DNA of 64,000 bases from Streptomyces sp. TRM68367 (GTDB lineage: Bacteria > Actinomycetota > Actinomycetes > Streptomycetales > Streptomycetaceae), in assembly GCF_014495685.1 (NCBI RefSeq), contig NZ_JACTVI010000033.1, positions 17,830 to 81,829 of the forward strand, given 5' to 3'. The notes below the pieces were generated by a model, which did no database searches, was not told the DNA's origin, and saw only the letters and a program-made list of their open reading frames with translations. Shown one piece after another: positions 9,045 to 17,521 of the stretch. Position numbers and translations under genes: made by a program. Numbering within the stretch: the stretch's first letter is position 1; every line of letters starts with the position of its first letter.

Positions 9045-10479
9045 GGCGCCTGTTCGGCTCCGTCCGGGCCCGCGCGACGCTCGCCGCCACCCTCGTGGTC
9101 GCCGTGGCCCTCGTCGCGGCCGGGACGGCCGTGCTGTTGTCCCTGCGCTCCAACCTGATCGGGGAGGCCGGCACGCAGGCGGAACGCTCCGCGCGGGCCG
9201 TCGCCTCCGAGCTGTCCGCCGGGACGGCGTACGGCAAGCTCACGCTGGACGTCGAGGACCGGCCGGTCCAGGTCGTCACCGAGGACGGGCGGCTGCTCGC
9301 GGTCAGCGAGAACCTGGAGCGGATCAGCGGCACGCACACCACCGAGGTCCGGCCGGAGGCGTCGGCGCAACCCACCCCCCGGGAGACCGACGGCGACGAT
9401 GACGACCGCGACGACTCGCACTCCGGGGACGGGGACGACTCGGATCAGTCCCTCCATCCCGGTCAGATCGCCGAGCGGGCCGTCCTGTCCACCGGTTCCG
9501 CGACGCTCGACGGGACACGGAGGACTACCGGTTCGCCGCCGTCGACGTGGAGGCCCCGGACAAGGGCCGCCTGACCGTGTACGCGGGCGCTCCGCTGTCC
9601 GCCGAGCACAGCGCCGTGAACACCGCGCTGAGCGTCATGCTGATCGGGTTCCCGCTGCTGCTGGGCGTGGTCGCGGCGGTGACCTGGCTGATCACCCGGC
9701 GTGCCCTGCGCCCGGTGGTCGATCCGGCGCGAGATGGCCGCGATCACCGCCTCCGAGGACCTCGCGCGCCGCGTCCCGCAGCCCGACACGCACGACGAGG
9801 TGGCCCGGCTCGCCCGCACCACGAACGAGACGCTCGCCGCCCTCGAGACCTCCGTGGAGCGTCAGCGGCGGTTCGTCGCCGACGCCTCGCACGAACTGCG
9901 CAGCCCGATCGCGTCCCTGCGCACCCAGCTCGAAGTGGCCGCCGCCCACCCCGAACTGCTGGACGTGCCGGGCGCCGTCGAGGACGCCGTGCGGCTTCAG
10001 GACCTCGCCGCCGACCTGCTGCTGCTCGCCCGTCTCGACGCGGGGGAGCGGCCCGCCGACGCGCGCGTGGACCTCGCCGCCCTGGCGCGGGAGGAGGCCG
10101 CCGGGCGGACGGGGTCAGCGTGTCCGGGGAGGCCGTGGAAGTGGCCGGATCGAAGGGGCAGTTGGGGCGAGTGCTCGCCAATCTGCTCGACAACGCGCAG
10201 CGGCATACCCGGTCGGTGGTCGAGGTGACCGTGCGACGGGAGGGCGACCGTGCCGTGGTCGGGGTCGCCGACGACGGGGACGGGGTGCCCGAGGCGGACC
10301 GGGAGCGGATGTTCGAGCGGTTCGTACGGCTGGACGCCGCTCGAAGCCGGGACGACGGCGGCGCCGGCCTGGGCCTCGCCATCGCCCGCGACGTCGCCGT
10401 ACGCCACGGCGGCACACTCACCGTCCATGAGGGCCCGGCAGGCGGAGCCCTGTTCGTACTCCGCCTGCCGCTTGCGTAA
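9041..10479 (+). pseudogene. Sensor histidine kinase with three frameshifts
   Basis: The kinase can be read only by changing frame three times. Frame 2 carries the N-terminus, first membrane helix and an Asp-rich periplasmic loop to about 9515. Frame 1 carries the second membrane helix to about 9720. Frame 2 then carries HAMP and the phospho-acceptor motif DASHELRSPIASLR to about 10105. Frame 1 finishes with N-box LLDNAQRHT, DDGDGVP and GAGLGLAIARD to the stop at 10479. All domains of a type IIIA kinase are recognisable, so the breaks are recent or are sequencing errors. The partner regulator lost its receiver domain, which favours real decay. Confidence 0.8.
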
Positions 10480-10492
10480 GGCCTGGTCCGGG

Positions 10493-10969
10493 TCAGGGGC
10501 GGCCGCGCTGGCCCCGCAGGTGATCCGCGATGGGCTTGAGCGCCCTGTCGAGCTCCGCCAGGGCATCGGGGGGCAGCAGATCGATGAAGTGCCTCCGCAC
10601 AGACGCCACATGGTGCGGCGCGACCTTCTTCATCGTCTCCATGCCGTGCTCGGTGAGCACCGCGTAGAGCCCGCGGCGGTCGGACTCGCAGTTCTCGCGC
10701 CGGACCAGATCTGTGTTCTCCATGCGGGTGATCTGGTGCGAGAGGCGGCTCTTGGACTGGAGGGTGGCGGACGCGAGGTCGCTCATCCGCATCCGTACGC
10801 CCTCCGACTCGGAGAGATTCACCAGGATCTCGTAGTCGTTCATTGTCAGGCCGAACGGCTGCAGGTCCTTCTCCAGCTGGTATGTCAACAGTCTGTTGAC
10901 CTCCAGGTGGGTGCGCCAGGCGCACTGCTCCGCATCGGTCAGCCAGGGCGTGGCCGTCTCGGTCTCCAT
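10493..10969 (-). CDS. MarR-family transcriptional regulator
   Basis: This is a 158-residue winged-helix regulator. The MarR core is visible as the dimer helix (LEVNRLLTYQLEKDL), the reader helix segment LQSKSRLSHQITRMEN and the wing residues CESDRRGLYAVLTEHG. The ligand and targets cannot be read from the sequence. It is convergent with the decayed kinase (13 bp apart) and lies upstream of the AIM24 genes on the same strand, but 98 bp separate it from their 3-prime end and they are transcribed toward it. Confidence 0.88.
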   Translation of the reverse strand: METETATPWLTDAEQCAWRTHLEVNRLLTYQLEKDLQPFGLTMNDYEILVNLSESEGVRMRMSDLASATLQSKSRLSHQITRMENTDLVRRENCESDRRGLYAVLTEHGMETMKKVAPHHVASVRRHFIDLLPPDALAELDRALKPIADHLRGQRGRP

Positions 10970-11067
10970 GAATGAAGTCTACCTAAGAAGTTGAAAGGCG
11001 AACTAGTGAGCGTTTTTTCTTCGTGCCGGCGTGCGCGCGTTCGACGTCACACTCCGCAGATTACCGC

Positions 11068-11868
11068 TCACAGCCCGAAGCGACGCTGGAGGCCGCCGAG
11101 CTGTCCGGGAAGACGCGGTATCCCGGCCTGCTGTCCCTGGGGACCGGACGCCCCGCCGCCACCGGGCACACCCGCCTGCTGCGGCACCGCTCCCGTGGCC
11201 TGCTCGGCCATCAGGGTCTCGGTCGACTGGAGCAGCACTGTGCCGACTCCCGCGAACTCGAACTGGTGCTCCTCCCCGGAGGCTCCGCCCAGTCCCGTCA
11301 TCGCACGTAGGCCGCCCAGCAAGCCCTTCATGTAACCGTGGTCGTAGTGGTGGCACGGGGAGGGGCAGTCGGCCCAGCCGACGAGGGCCTGCGGGTCCAC
11401 CCGGATCGGGGGCTCCATGAACACCACCGGGCCGTTGGAGGCGGCCACGAACTTTCCGGTTCCGATGAGCGTCAGAAAGCCCGGCACGATCGACTGCTTG
11501 AGGGCGAGACTTGGCTGAAATGCGAGCAGGTTGCCCGAGCGAATGGTCAGGTTGCCGTCCTCCAGGTCGAAGGAATTCACATCGAAGGCCCGGTCGGCGA
11601 GGAGCATCTTGCCCGAGCCCTGCGCCACCACCCAGTCGCTGGCGTGCAGAGGCGAATGAAAGGACGTCCGGACAAGCTGGTCCAGTCGGCCGTGCCCGAC
11701 GCCGTTGAACTCCATCGAGCCGTAGTAGGCGATCATCTTCCCCTTCTGCAGGAACCACTGGCTCCCCTTGAGCTCCACGCAGAAGGTGTACGCGTCGACG
11801 TTGTCGTCGGACGGCAGCGTCAGCGGGTCGTACACCGTCGGGCCGCCTGCCACCCCGTGCATGCTCAC
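11068..11868 (-). CDS. AIM24-family protein, third of three
   Basis: The product is about 266 residues, of the AIM24 (formerly DUF124/TIGR00266) beta-barrel family, whose bacterial role is unknown. The GTG at 11868 has GGAGG upstream and overlaps the stop of the preceding gene as GTGA, which suggests translational coupling; an ATG six bases later is possible. Compared with its two neighbours it is longer, with a HYDHGYMKGLLGG loop and a Gly/Pro/Gln-rich C-terminal tail from about residue 225. A large in-frame extension upstream lacks family similarity. Confidence 0.85.
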   Translation of the reverse strand: MSMHGVAGGPTVYDPLTLPSDDNVDAYTFCVELKGSQWFLQKGKMIAYYGSMEFNGVGHGRLDQLVRTSFHSPLHASDWVVAQGSGKMLLADRAFDVNSFDLEDGNLTIRSGNLLAFQPSLALKQSIVPGFLTLIGTGKFVAASNGPVVFMEPPIRVDPQALVGWADCPSPCHHYDHGYMKGLLGGLRAMTGLGGASGEEHQFEFAGVGTVLLQSTETLMAEQATGAVPQQAGVPGGGGASGPQGQQAGIPRLPGQLGGLQRRFGL

Positions 11869-12515
11869 AGCTTCTCCTCCGACGCCTGGACGTACACCGC
11901 ACCGTTGCCGCTCAGCTCCAGCTGGAACGCCTCGCCGGAGCCGCGGCCCACCATGTCGCGCCAGCCCAGCGCGGTGGACAGCTTGTTGCGCACGTCGCCG
12001 TGGTGGGCGACGTAGGCCTGCGGGTCGACGTGCACCGGGCGCTGCGGGGTGATCGGCAGCTCGAAGACGCCGCCGTGGGCCATCACCGCGACGGCCCCGT
12101 GCCCCTTCAGGGTGGTCGTGAACAGCCCCTGCCCCGAGACCTGGCCGCGGACCATGCCCATGACGCCGCCCTGCGAGCCCAGGAACATCGTGCCCTGCTG
12201 GAGCGTGCCCTCGAACGCGAGCAGGCGGTCCGCCTCGACGCACAGCGTGTCCCCGGCGAGGTGGATCACCTGCACATGGTGGCCGCCGTGCCCGAAGAGG
12301 ACCGTGCCGTTGCCCTCCACGCTCATCAGGGGCGTGTCCTCGTCCGCGACCCGGCGGCCGATCATCGACATGATCCCGCCCTGGCCGCCGGCCACGTTGG
12401 GCGTGAAGGACACCTCGCCCTTGTAGGCGAGCATGGCGCCGCGCTGGCTGAACAGCCGCTGGCCGGGCGCAACGGTCGCCTCGACCATCTTGTCGTTGAT
12501 CTCCCTGAAGGTCAT
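11865..12515 (-). CDS. AIM24-family protein, second of three
   Basis: The 216-residue product has the AIM24 fold with repeated Gly-rich strands (EGNGTVLFGHGG, LKGHGAVAVMAHGG, LSGNGAVYVQ). It begins one base after the TGA of the first AIM24 gene and its own stop overlaps the third as GTGA. The three are therefore one tightly packed transcriptional unit and likely form a hetero-oligomer or serve one process. No signal peptide or membrane helix is seen. Confidence 0.87.
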   Translation of the reverse strand: MTFREINDKMVEATVAPGQRLFSQRGAMLAYKGEVSFTPNVAGGQGGIMSMIGRRVADEDTPLMSVEGNGTVLFGHGGHHVQVIHLAGDTLCVEADRLLAFEGTLQQGTMFLGSQGGVMGMVRGQVSGQGLFTTTLKGHGAVAVMAHGGVFELPITPQRPVHVDPQAYVAHHGDVRNKLSTALGWRDMVGRGSGEAFQLELSGNGAVYVQASEEKL

Positions 12516-12516
12516 C

Positions 12517-13149
12517 TCACACGTCCCCCGCGATCGTGTTCCGCTCGCTCGGCTGGACGTAGACCAGGCCGTCGCCCTCGAAGCGGATCTGGAAGGCCTC
12601 GCCGCCGCCCTCTCCGAGGAGCGTGCGGAACGTCACACCGGACTGGAACGACTGCCGGACGTTCCCCTGGTGGGCGACATAGGCCCCCGGGTCGACGACC
12701 AGCGGGTACTGCGGGCTCACCCGCAGCACCACCGCGGGCCCGTCCGAGGTGATCGCCGCCTGCCCGTGCCCCTCGACGGTGGTCGTGAACAGCCCGGTGC
12801 CCTGCGAGGCGCCGCGCAGCCCCGTGAAGCTGGTGCCGGTTCGCAGGGCGCCGTCGGTCGCGAGCAGATTGCTCGACTCCACGTACAGCTTGTCCCCCTG
12901 GAGGCCGACCAGGTTGATCTCGGTGGCCCGGTCCGCGAACCAGCACGTCCCGTGCCCCTTCACCTCCATCACGGTCATCTGCTCACCGGTCAGCCGCCGG
13001 GTCACCATCCCCCGTACACCCTCGCCGCCCCCGCTCATCTTCTTGAAGGCCATCTGCCCGTCGTACGCCACCATCGAGCCGTTCTTCGCCTTCACGGCGT
13101 CCCCGCTCATGTCGACGGCGAGCACCTTGCTGCTCTGAAGTCGGAACAT
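12517..13149 (-). CDS. AIM24-family protein, first of three
   Basis: The product is about 210 residues, starting MFRLQSSKVLAVDMSGDAV. The AIM24 pattern is visible as VEGHGQAAITSDGPAV, VDPGAYVAHQGNVRQSF and the closing FEGDGLVYVQPSER. I chose the ATG at 13149; a GTG two codons upstream (13155) is equally possible, and neither has a strong ribosome site. It is the promoter-proximal gene of the trio and is divergent from the DUF3817 gene with about 210 bp between them. Confidence 0.85.
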   Translation of the reverse strand: MFRLQSSKVLAVDMSGDAVKAKNGSMVAYDGQMAFKKMSGGGEGVRGMVTRRLTGEQMTVMEVKGHGTCWFADRATEINLVGLQGDKLYVESSNLLATDGALRTGTSFTGLRGASQGTGLFTTTVEGHGQAAITSDGPAVVLRVSPQYPLVVDPGAYVAHQGNVRQSFQSGVTFRTLLGEGGGEAFQIRFEGDGLVYVQPSERNTIAGDV

Positions 13150-13361
13150 CGCCACGACTGTGAAGGTAGCCGCGGGTGGCCCGTACGGACAGGGCCCACG
13201 GGTGGAGACAGACCCTGAGCGCACCCCTAGGGGACGGGGCGTACGCGCCGTTTGCCACAATGGGGCGAACGCTTGTGGGTTCGTTCACAAACCGTGACGG
13301 CGTCAGGCCGCCGACGTAACTCCCATCAGACCGCCGACGTCTCTCCCACCGAAGGTGACCC

Positions 13362-13712
13362 GTGGACATCAAGACCGCCACCGCCCTCCGCCGCCTCCGC
13401 CTGGTCTCGGCCCCCGAGGCGATCTCCTTCCTGCTGCTGCTCGTCTGCTCGGTGCTGAAGCGGACCACGGACTTCAACGCCGTGCCGGTGATGGGCATGG
13501 TCCACGGCATCCTGTTCATCCTGTACGTGATCTTCTGGGCCGACGCCTGGAACCGCACCAAGTGGCCGCTGAAGACCGCCGCCCTCTACTTCGTCCTCTC
13601 CGTGCTGCCCACCGGCGGCTTCTTCGCCGAGCGCAAGGTGCGCCGCGAAGCCGAGAGCGCCGTGATCGCCGCCCGCGCCCGCAAGGAGAAGGAAGGGGTC
13701 GTCGGCGCATGA
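13362..13712 (+). CDS. DUF3817 small integral membrane protein
   Basis: The 116-residue product has about three membrane helices (around residues 18-35, 45-62 and 70-88) and a basic cytoplasmic tail FFAERKVRREAES. It belongs to DUF3817 (YdzA-like), of unknown function. The GTG at 13362 follows GAAGGTGACCC. Its stop overlaps the next gene as ATGA. A paralogue lies at 24911 on the far side of the polyketide cluster. Confidence 0.85.
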   Translation: MDIKTATALRRLRLVSAPEAISFLLLLVCSVLKRTTDFNAVPVMGMVHGILFILYVIFWADAWNRTKWPLKTAALYFVLSVLPTGGFFAERKVRREAESAVIAARARKEKEGVVGA

Positions 13713-14002
13713 TCGTCGCGTTCTCCGTGACGCCGCTCGGGGTCGGCGAGGACGTGGGGGAGTACGTCGCCGACGCCGTCCGCGTCGTCCGCGAGTCCGG
13801 GCTGCCGAACCGCACCGACGCCATGTTCACCTCCGTCGAGGGCGAGTGGGACGAGGTGATGGACGTCGTCAGGCGGGCGGTGGCCGCGGTCGAGCAGCGC
13901 GCCCCGCGCGTGTCCCTGGTCCTGAAGGCGGACATCCGCCCCGGGGTGACGGACGGCCTCACCTCGAAGGTGGAGACGGTCGAGCGGCACCTGGCCGAGT
14001 AG
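13709..14002 (+). CDS. MTH1187-family thiamine-binding protein
   Basis: This is a 97-residue ferredoxin-like protein of the MTH1187/YkoF-type family. These proteins bind thiamine or related pyrimidines, and their cellular role is poorly defined. Diagnostic stretches are FSVTPLGVGEDVGEYVADAV and SLVLKADIRPG. The ATG overlaps the DUF3817 stop by four bases, so the pair is co-translated. A hairpin terminator follows 16 bp after the stop. Confidence 0.87.
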   Translation: MIVAFSVTPLGVGEDVGEYVADAVRVVRESGLPNRTDAMFTSVEGEWDEVMDVVRRAVAAVEQRAPRVSLVLKADIRPGVTDGLTSKVETVERHLAE

Positions 14003-14018
14003 GCCGCGACGAAGAAAG

Positions 14019-14040
14019 CCCCGGCTCTCATGGGCCGGGG
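14019..14040 (+). terminator. Hairpin terminator after the MTH1187-family gene
   Basis: CCCCGGC (14019-14025) pairs with GCCGGGG (14034-14040) around an eight-base loop, followed by TTCT. It marks the end of the conserved two-gene unit just before the sequence leading into the polyketide cluster. Confidence 0.6.
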
Positions 14041-14042
14041 TT

Positions 14043-14650
14043 CTGGTCGTCCCCCTCCGCGCGTGTACCGGCGAACACTGCTTCCTGGGAGGAGGTGGTG
14101 GACGTGCGCGTACCCGAACTGATCGGCGCCACGGCCGAGGTGGCTCCGGGCGATCACACCGCTGTCCGAATGCCCGTGGTAGGCCGGGAGAGCCGCCTTG
14201 GGCGCCCTCGAACACCTCGCAGTCATGGACACCCGCGCCCGCCGCACGCCGCGCCGCTGACCGAAGGCACCCGCACACCCGCAACACCCGTTGCGCGAGC
14301 GGAACCGCGGCGCCCCGGCCGACGTCCCCGGCGGCACGATGCCCGGCGGGCAGCGCGCCTGCCAGGACTCCCGCTCGGCCCGCCGCGAGCACACACCGCA
14401 CGCCGCAAGCTCCCGTCGGTTGAGCCTTCGAGGAGCTCCCGCAGCACCTCGACCTCGCCCGAACAGCGCGTCGGCACCCGCCCCTTCGGGCTGACCAGGG
14501 GCACGACGCGCACCGGACAGTTCCCTCAATTGGCCCCTGCGGCTCGCGGAGCCTGCTGCACCGACCCACGATGAAGGCTCAGGGCCGACCGTCGTTCGCG
14601 CAGCGGACACGGATGGCTGCCGCTTGTCCCGCGAAGGAAGGGCCTGCCGG
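14043..14650. other. Gene-poor stretch before the polyketide cluster
   Basis: I see no convincing gene in these roughly 600 bases. Open frames on both strands are Arg/Pro/Ala-rich and lack family similarity. One minus-strand frame near 14440-14513 contains EVEVLRELLEGSTDG, faintly like the start of a LuxR helix-turn-helix, but it does not continue. The last 25 bases hold the ribosome site GAAGGAAGGG for the first cluster gene. The stretch probably contains the cluster promoter and decayed DNA at the insertion boundary. Confidence 0.5.
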
Positions 14651-15760
14651 ATGACCTCATCGACCTACACATCCCAGTCGGCGTTCGACGGCTCGAGACT
14701 GCGAGTCATCCTGTTCGTCGATCTCCACGAAGGCGCACAGCAGGAGTTCCTCGACGCGTACGAGCACATGCGCAGCCGCGTCGCGTCGGTTCCCGGTCAC
14801 CTCGGTGACCAGCTGTGCCAGTCCGCGGAGGACCCGTCCCAGTGGCTCATCACCAGTGAATGGGAAACGGCCCCGCCCTACCTCGCCTGGGTGCACAGTG
14901 AAGAGCACTTCGAGACGGTCAGGCCCCTGCAGGACTGCGTCCGCGAGCTCCGGTCGATGCGTTACCGGATCCTCCGGGAGACCGGCCGCGCTCTCCCGCT
15001 CCCCGACGGACTCCAGGTGCCCGTACGGGTGGGCGACGGGGTGACGCGCCACGCGCTGACGTTCACCGTCAAGCCCGGCTCCGAGTCGAAGGTCGAGGAG
15101 ATCCTCGCCGGATACGCGCCGCCGGAGGCCCGCGTCGACGACTCCACGCGGCTGCTCCGCACCACGCTCTTCATACACGGCAACCGGGTCGTACGCACCG
15201 TCGAGGTGCAGGGCGACCTGACGGCGGCGCTGCGCCATGTGGCGCGGCAGCCGGAGGTACGGGCCGTGGAGGAAGCCCTCAACCCGTATCTGGAACAGAG
15301 CAGGGACCTGACCGACCCCGAGTCCGCACGGGCCTTCTTCCTCCGCGCGGCCATGCCGCCCGTCCACCATGTGGCACGTGGCGGCCCGGAACCGGCCGGT
15401 CTGCGGCGGCACGCGCTGTACTACCCGGCCCGGAAGGGCCGCGGGACGGCGCTGGCCCAGCTGCTCTCCCAGCAGGACGAGACCACCATGGACGACCCCG
15501 CGGGCCTGGTGCACCGCAGCACCGTCTTCCACCGGGGCGACATCGTCGTCCGGCTCATCGACGTGACCCGCGATCCCGAGACCGCTCCGGCCCTGGCGCT
15601 CGGCGTCAACGGCACCCGCAGGGCCGCCGTGCTGGAACGCCTGCTCGACGGTGCCGCACTCGGCATGGCAGGACCGCTCACGGGCGAACGGGACGCGACC
15701 CGCCTCCTGGCGCACGCCGGCATGACGCTGGTCACCGATCGCAGGGCTCCGCAGTCCTGA
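14651..15760 (+). CDS. WhiE-ORFI-like protein: ABM domain plus SchA/CurD-type repeats
   Basis: The 369-residue product is the first gene of the type II polyketide cluster. Residues about 13-100 form an antibiotic-biosynthesis-monooxygenase (ABM, dimeric barrel) domain with PGHLGDQLCQS and WLITSEWE. Two related segments (about 120-235 and 255-355), each with an HALTF/HALYY strand and a pattern ending in a VVRxxxV/VVRLIDV strand, match the SchA/CurD domain of spore-pigment clusters. The exact role of such proteins is unknown; a cofactor-free oxygenase or cyclisation helper is possible. I chose the ATG at 14651 because GAAGGAAGGG lies eight bases upstream. Its N-terminal domain is paralogous to the gene at 23986. 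Confidence 0.82.
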   Translation: MTSSTYTSQSAFDGSRLRVILFVDLHEGAQQEFLDAYEHMRSRVASVPGHLGDQLCQSAEDPSQWLITSEWETAPPYLAWVHSEEHFETVRPLQDCVRELRSMRYRILRETGRALPLPDGLQVPVRVGDGVTRHALTFTVKPGSESKVEEILAGYAPPEARVDDSTRLLRTTLFIHGNRVVRTVEVQGDLTAALRHVARQPEVRAVEEALNPYLEQSRDLTDPESARAFFLRAAMPPVHHVARGGPEPAGLRRHALYYPARKGRGTALAQLLSQQDETTMDDPAGLVHRSTVFHRGDIVVRLIDVTRDPETAPALALGVNGTRRAAVLERLLDGAALGMAGPLTGERDATRLLAHAGMTLVTDRRAPQS

Positions 15761-15803
15761 CAACGGGACAACACCTCCCAACCGACCGACCTGGAGACGG
15801 ACC

Positions 15804-16256
15804 ATGGACAACACGCGCCCGCGCATCGTGGACCTGAGCGAGACCGAGCCCAACCGCAAGCGAGGCGGCGACCTGCGCACCATGCTCACCCCCATCACGG
15901 TGGGGTCCACGAGCGGGTTCATGGGCCTGGCCATCATGCAGCCGGGCGAGCGCATCAGCGAGCACTACCACCCGTACTCGGAGGAGTTCGTGTACGTCAT
16001 CCAGGGCAGGCTGGAGGCCGACCTGAATGGTGAAACGTTTCCTCTCTCTGCCGAACAAGCCCTCATGATCCCCATCGACATGCGGCACCGGTTCCGCAAT
16101 GTCGGTGACGAGGAAGTCCGGATGGTCTTCCACCTGGGCCCGCTGGCGCCGAAGCCGAGCCTCGGCCACGTCGACACGGAGGCCGTGGAGGAGAGCGAGG
16201 ACCTCAAGGCCTACCCCCTCGTTCAGGAACCCGAACGTCATGGGGCCCCATCGTGA
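15804..16256 (+). CDS. Cupin protein, WhiE-ORFII-like
   Basis: This is a 150-residue single-domain cupin. The metal-binding motif is EHYHPYSEEFVYVIQG, and a second motif lies around PIDMRHRFRNVGDEEVRM. Such cupins occur in nearly all whiE-like and tetracenomycin/pradimicin-type clusters, where they are thought to help direct cyclisation or quinone formation. The stop overlaps the KS-alpha start as GTGA, so expression is coupled. Confidence 0.88.
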   Translation: MDNTRPRIVDLSETEPNRKRGGDLRTMLTPITVGSTSGFMGLAIMQPGERISEHYHPYSEEFVYVIQGRLEADLNGETFPLSAEQALMIPIDMRHRFRNVGDEEVRMVFHLGPLAPKPSLGHVDTEAVEESEDLKAYPLVQEPERHGAPS

Positions 16257-17521
16257 ACCGGCGGGTGGCGGTCACCGGCATCGGCGTGGTCGCCCCCGGC
16301 GGGATCGGGGTGCGGGCCTTCTGGGACCTGCTCTCGGAAGGCCGTACGGCGACACGCGGCATCACCCTGTTCGACCCCGCGGGGCTGCGCTCCCGGATCG
16401 CCGCCGAGTGCGACTTCGACCCGCTCGCGCACGGACTCGAACCCGAGCTGGCCCAACACGCCGACCGGTACATCCAGTTCGCCGTGGTCGCGGCGGCGGA
16501 GGCGGTGGCCGACTGCGGCATCGAACTCGGCGGGGAAGACCCCTGGCGCGTGGCCGTCTCCCTCGGCAGCGCGGTGGGCGGCACAACCCGCCTGGAGCAC
16601 GACTACGTCCTGGTCAGCGAGCGAGGACAGCGCTGGGACGTCGACCATCGCGCCGCCGGCCCGCAACTGCACCTGGCGTTCTCGCCGAGCACGCTGGCCT
16701 CCGTCGTGGCGGAGCGGTTCGGCGCCCAGGGGCCGGTGCAGACGGTCTCGACCGGCTGCACCTCCGGACTCGACGCGGTGGGCTACGCCTTCCACACCAT
16801 CGAGGAAGGCCGCGCCGACATCTGCATAGCCGGGGCGTCGGACTCCCCGATCTCCCCGATCACCATGGCCTGCTTCGACGCCATCAAGGCGACGTCGCCG
16901 AACAACGACGACCCGGCGCACGCCTCGCGGCCCTTCGACGCCCATCGCGACGGGTTCGTCATGGGCGAGGGCGCCGCAGTGCTCGTACTGGAGGAGCTGG
17001 AGCACGCCCGGGCCCGCGGCGCGCACGTGTACTGCGAGGTCGGCGGCTACGCCACGTTCGGCAACGCCTACCACATGACCGGGCTGACCAGTGAGGGCCT
17101 GGAGATGGCCAAGGCCATCGACAGCGCGCTCGACCACGCCCGCGTGGACCCCTCGCACATCGACTACGTCAACGCGCACGGCTCGGGCACCCGCCAGAAC
17201 GACCGCCATGAGACCGCCGCGGTCAAGAAGTCCCTGGGCGCCCACGCCTACGACACGCCGATGAGCTCGATCAAGTCCATGGTGGGCCACTCTCTGGGTG
17301 CGATCGGCGCGATCGAGGTCGTCGCCTGCGTGCTGGCCCTGACCCACCAGGTGGTACCGCCCACGGCCAACTATCAGACCCCGGACCCCGAGTGCGATCT
17401 GGACTACGTACCCCGCACCGCACGCCCCCGCAGGCTCGGCAACGTGCTCTCCGTGGGCAGCGGTTTCGGCGGGTTCCAGTCCGCAGTGCTCTTGACGAGG
17501 CCGGGCGGGAGGACAGCATGA
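16253..17521 (+). CDS. Type II polyketide ketosynthase alpha subunit
   Basis: The 422-residue KS-alpha extends the poly-beta-keto chain with KS-beta on the ACP. The catalytic triad is complete: C169 in VSTGCTSGLDAVG, H309 in NAHGSGT and H346 in KSMVGHSLGA. Length and termini are normal. The GTG start overlaps the cupin stop, and its own stop overlaps KS-beta as ATGA, giving the classic coupled KS-alpha/KS-beta pair. Together with the SchA/CurD and cupin genes, the order matches spore-pigment (whiE) systems. Confidence 0.96.
   Translation: MNRRVAVTGIGVVAPGGIGVRAFWDLLSEGRTATRGITLFDPAGLRSRIAAECDFDPLAHGLEPELAQHADRYIQFAVVAAAEAVADCGIELGGEDPWRVAVSLGSAVGGTTRLEHDYVLVSERGQRWDVDHRAAGPQLHLAFSPSTLASVVAERFGAQGPVQTVSTGCTSGLDAVGYAFHTIEEGRADICIAGASDSPISPITMACFDAIKATSPNNDDPAHASRPFDAHRDGFVMGEGAAVLVLEELEHARARGAHVYCEVGGYATFGNAYHMTGLTSEGLEMAKAIDSALDHARVDPSHIDYVNAHGSGTRQNDRHETAAVKKSLGAHAYDTPMSSIKSMVGHSLGAIGAIEVVACVLALTHQVVPPTANYQTPDPECDLDYVPRTARPRRLGNVLSVGSGFGGFQSAVLLTRPGGRTA

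Noticed and set aside
14223..14513. Minus-strand frame with EVEVLRELLEGSTDG, suggestive of a LuxR helix-turn-helix
   Set aside because: The similarity covers about 15 residues only and the rest is low-complexity; not enough to call a gene or remnant.
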